Positions 6,192 through 7,719 of a stretch of 7,719 nt of DNA are shown here, one piece after another. Origin of the DNA: Comamonadaceae bacterium (GTDB lineage Bacteria; Pseudomonadota; Gammaproteobacteria; Burkholderiales; Burkholderiaceae_C). Both the position numbers and the translations under genes were made by a program. The DNA lies in the NCBI GenBank assembly GCA_947454695.1, contig CANGMW010000121.1, positions 1-7,719 on the forward strand. The letters are read 5' to 3'. The notes below the pieces were generated by a model that was not told where the DNA came from, made no database searches, and saw nothing but the letters and a program-made list of their open reading frames with translations. The stretch's first letter is position 1, and each line of letters opens with the position of its first letter.

Positions 6192-6200
6192 TGCCATAAT
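6192..6200 (+). promoter_or_regulatory. Candidate extended -10 promoter for corA
   Basis: TGCCATAAT: a TG dinucleotide one base before CATAAT (five of six matches to TATAAT), as in extended -10 promoters that need little or no -35. A TTGCAC lies upstream at 6168-6173, but its 21-base spacing is too long. Transcription would begin near 6207, leaving a corA leader of about 130 bases that contains the whole hairpin region. Confidence 0.4.
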
Positions 6201-6217
6201 GCCCCCATCCTCACTTT

Positions 6218-6330
6218 GGAGACAGCTCCTTGGAAACCTACCCTAGTCGGTAGCTTTCAACCCCCTCGACGGCATCGGGTTGAAAGCCAATACCAGCAAC
6301 CCCGCCAGATGCACAAACTAATCGAGGGAG
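6218..6330 (+). promoter_or_regulatory. Structured corA leader with Shine-Dalgarno-complementary loop (riboswitch-like)
   Basis: Elements seen directly: a short hairpin GGAG/CTCC (6218-6221 with 6226-6229); hairpin CTACC/GGTAG (6238-6242 with 6249-6253); and a perfect 11-bp stem GCTTTCAACCC/GGGTTGAAAGC (6253-6263 with 6277-6287) enclosing a 13-base loop. Loop bases CCTCGA (6264-6269) are complementary to TCGAGG (6322-6327) in the corA Shine-Dalgarno GAGGGAG, extendable to seven pairs if C6263 is free. A competing helix joins GCATC+GGGTTG (6272-6282) to CAACCC (6297-6302) and GATGC (6308-6312) and would destroy the 11-bp stem. GGTA (6249-6252) can also pair with TACC (6291-6294) instead of CTACC. 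Mutually exclusive pairings plus Shine-Dalgarno masking suggest translational control, perhaps by Mg2+. That function is inference. I do not recognise a named RNA family. Confidence 0.55.
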
Positions 6331-6336
6331 TGAGCC

Positions 6337-7323
6337 ATGCTCAATATCTTTTCGCTTGCCAACGGTCGCCTCTTCCAGGAAGAGATTGAATCGCTGGAAG
6401 AGCTCGCCAAATTCCGCCCCATCTGGGTTGACCTGGAGTCTCCCACGCTGGAAGAAAAACGCTGGATCAAACAGCACTACGGCCTGTCCATCCCGGAAGA
6501 CGCGATGGATGAGGACATTGAAGAGTCCGCGCGCTTTTACGAAGAAGACAACGGCGAACTGCATATTCGCAGTGACTTTTTGATTTCCGACGAGGAGGAG
6601 CCCCGCACGGTCCGGGTCGCGTTCATCCTCAACCTGATGAACAACGACCTCAAGAGCAAGGGCGTGCTGTTCTCGATTCACGACGAAGACGTACCCGTCT
6701 TCCGGCTGGTGCGCATGCGCGCACGTCGCGCGCCGGGCCTGATTGAAGACGCCAAAGAAGTGCTGCTCAAGCTCTTTGATGCCGACGCCGAGTACTCCGC
6801 TGACACGCTGGAGGGCATTTACGATGAACTCGAAAAAGTCAGCAAGATGGTGTTGTCTGGCGATGTGACCGATGCGCTGGCCGGCGAGGTGCTGGGTGCG
6901 ATTGCCCGACAAGAAGACTTGAACGGTCGCATCCGTCGCAATGTGATGGACACGCGCCGTGCGGTGAGCTTCATGATGCGAAGCAAGATGCTCAACGGTG
7001 AAAAATTCGATGAGGCGCGGCAGATCCTGCGCGACATCGATTCGCTGGACTCGCACACCGCCTTCTTGTTCGACAAGATCAACTTCTTGATGGATGCCAC
7101 GGTCGGTTTCATCAACATCAACCAGAACAAGATCATCAAGATCTTCTCAGTGGCCAGTGTGGCTTTGCTGCCGCCGACCTTGATCGCCAGCATTTACGGC
7201 ATGAATTTCCAGTACATGCCCGAGCTCTCCAAAGAGTGGGGCTACCCGTACGCGATCGCGATCATGGTCGCCAGCGCCCTCGTGCCCATGTGGTACTTCC
7301 GCAAACGCGGCTGGTTGAAATAA
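6337..7323 (+). CDS. corA: CorA-family magnesium/cobalt transport protein
   Basis: Homopentameric inner-membrane channel for Mg2+ (and Co2+). The 328-residue protein has a large acidic cytoplasmic N-terminal domain (about 1-240) and a long stalk helix (about 225-268). Two C-terminal membrane helices (about 268-287 and 303-321) follow. The signature YGMN is complete, with GMN at 288-290 at the end of the first helix and the periplasmic loop FQYMPELSKEWGYP after it. The basic end FRKRGWLK lies in the cytoplasm. The ATG follows GAGGGAG (6324-6330) at 6 bases. The many acidic residues in DEDIEESARFYEEDNGE (58-74) are consistent with regulatory divalent-ion binding. It diverges from hpf and converges with mtnN. 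Its leader contains an unusual structured element that may control translation. Confidence 0.96.
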   Translation: MLNIFSLANGRLFQEEIESLEELAKFRPIWVDLESPTLEEKRWIKQHYGLSIPEDAMDEDIEESARFYEEDNGELHIRSDFLISDEEEPRTVRVAFILNLMNNDLKSKGVLFSIHDEDVPVFRLVRMRARRAPGLIEDAKEVLLKLFDADAEYSADTLEGIYDELEKVSKMVLSGDVTDALAGEVLGAIARQEDLNGRIRRNVMDTRRAVSFMMRSKMLNGEKFDEARQILRDIDSLDSHTAFLFDKINFLMDATVGFININQNKIIKIFSVASVALLPPTLIASIYGMNFQYMPELSKEWGYPYAIAIMVASALVPMWYFRKRGWLK

Positions 7324-7326
7324 CCT

Positions 7327-7395
7327 CCCCCTGAGGCGCTGGCGCGCCTTGTCCCCCCTCAGGGGGGACAAGGCCAGTGGACCGGCGAAGCCGGT
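7327..7395. repeat. GC-rich double-hairpin intergenic element after corA (terminator-like, Comamonadaceae-type repeat)
   Basis: A 12-bp perfect stem CCTTGTCCCCCC/GGGGGGACAAGG (7347-7358 with 7362-7373) has a 3-base TCA loop and one further G-C pair outside. A second hairpin ACCGGC-GAA-GCCGGT (7381-7395) follows. CCCCCTGAGG (7327-7336) can alternatively pair with CCTCAGGGGG (7357-7366). It lies between the convergent stops of corA and mtnN and lacks a long T-run. From memory, similar CCCCCTGAGG...CCTCAGGGGG elements recur downstream of genes across Comamonadaceae. It probably acts as a bidirectional transcript end or an mRNA 3' stabiliser, which is an inference. Confidence 0.65.
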
Positions 7396-7422
7396 TCCAC
7401 GGCCTTCCTGGATAACAGCCCT

Positions 7423-7719
7423 TCACACCGCGTTGGTATTTTTCTTTAATTCACGCAAGAACGCGTCGATGATGGACAGGGCATAGCGGCTGGCCACCTC
7501 CTGCACGAACTTGGGGAAGTCGACATGCGCCGTGTCGTCAGCGCGGTCGGAGATGGTGCGCATGGCGGCGAAGGGCACGTCATAGTCAAAACACACTTGC
7601 GCCACTGCGGCGCCTTCCATTTCCACGGCCAGGGGCGGGTGGCCCGCGCTGTGCAGCGCCTGTTGCAAAAGGCGTAACTCTTCGGCTGCAGACACAAAGC
7701 GGTCACCACTGGCGATCAA
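7423..7719 (-). CDS. mtnN: 5'-methylthioadenosine/S-adenosylhomocysteine nucleosidase, C-terminal 98 residues (cut by window edge)
   Basis: Hydrolyses the glycosidic bond of methylthioadenosine and S-adenosylhomocysteine, releasing adenine, in methionine salvage and the activated methyl cycle. The frame is open to the right edge; the codon at the edge is an internal leucine, not a start. About 40% of the usual 230-260 residues is present. Visible motifs are IASGDRFV at the beginning of the fragment and the substrate-binding block AVEMEGAAVAQVC, where the second glutamate (7615-7617) corresponds to E174 of E. coli. In RTISDRADD the aspartate of SD (7546-7548) corresponds to catalytic D197; the 23-residue spacing between the two is the same. 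The C-terminus ends LRELKKNTNAV. The N-terminal half lies outside the window. It converges with corA across the double-hairpin element. Confidence 0.94.
   Translation of the reverse strand: MIASGDRFVSAAEELRLLQQALHSAGHPPLAVEMEGAAVAQVCFDYDVPFAAMRTISDRADDTAHVDFPKFVQEVASRYALSIIDAFLRELKKNTNAV

Larger units (their letters stand above)
5968..6336. other. 369-base intergenic region between divergent hpf and corA
   Basis: No protein of convincing length is encoded here. The hpf side (5968 to about 6120) holds the hpf Shine-Dalgarno, a possible 14-codon leader frame (6047-6091, minus) and a TTGACA hexamer on the minus strand. The middle (about 6080-6170) is the most AT-rich part of the window and is where promoters are expected. 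The corA side (about 6190-6336) holds an extended -10 element and a structured leader. No tRNA, sigma-54 -24/-12 pair or mobile element is seen. Confidence 0.7.

Noticed and set aside
6180..6205. Possible sigma-54 site (TGGCAC on the minus strand) upstream of hpf
   Set aside because: The required GC doublet at the -12 position is missing at the fixed spacing, so it does not meet the -24/-12 rule.
6238..7056. Minus-strand open frame of 272 codons across the corA leader and gene
   Set aside because: Shadow of corA, which is certain from the GMN motif and membrane helices.
1..7719. Defence system, prophage, integron or other novel mobile cassette
   Set aside because: All genes are recognised housekeeping families in a compact layout with no integrase, transposase, direct-repeat borders or visible compositional shift.

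Overview
The window looks like core chromosome of a betaproteobacterium, most likely Burkholderiales close to Comamonadaceae (Rhodoferax, Limnohabitans or Polaromonas type). This rests on gene content and order (bamE-dapB-exbB-exbD-leuS diverging from fur; hpf-ptsN-hprK beside corA), on protein sequence character, and on a GC-rich double hairpin after corA that resembles a family of intergenic repeats I recall from Comamonadaceae. No database was searched. I see no mobile element, CRISPR array, tRNA or rRNA.

Layout. Positions 1-3552 hold a tightly packed minus-strand cluster, read from right to left: the outer-membrane assembly lipoprotein BamE, dihydrodipicolinate reductase DapB, an ExbB/ExbD proton-channel pair, and the first 358 residues of leucyl-tRNA synthetase LeuS, which runs off the left edge. 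dapB and exbB overlap by ATGA, and the other gaps are 17 to 41 bases, so this is probably one operon. Diverging from it on the plus strand is fur (3650-4084), the ferric uptake regulator. Converging on fur is a second minus-strand group: hpf (ribosome hibernation factor), ptsN (EIIA-Ntr) and hprK (HPr kinase/phosphorylase). A strong rho-independent terminator lies between hpf and ptsN, so hpf may be largely a separate transcript. A 369-base non-coding stretch (5968-6336) separates hpf from corA (plus strand), a magnesium/cobalt channel. At the right edge is the C-terminal part of MtnN (minus strand), the MTA/SAH nucleosidase, convergent with corA.

Most genes are housekeeping: cell-envelope assembly, lysine/diaminopimelate synthesis, translation, iron regulation, regulatory phosphotransfer, ribosome hibernation, divalent-metal uptake and methyl-cycle salvage. 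The most notable non-coding element is the corA leader. It has an 11-bp perfect stem whose loop is complementary to the corA Shine-Dalgarno sequence, plus a competing helix that would break that stem. It therefore looks like a two-state cis-regulatory RNA that could control corA translation. Other points of interest are an ExbBD pair with no tonB, a LeuS that has lost the cysteines of its zinc knuckle, and a ptsN start without a visible ribosome binding site just after a terminator.
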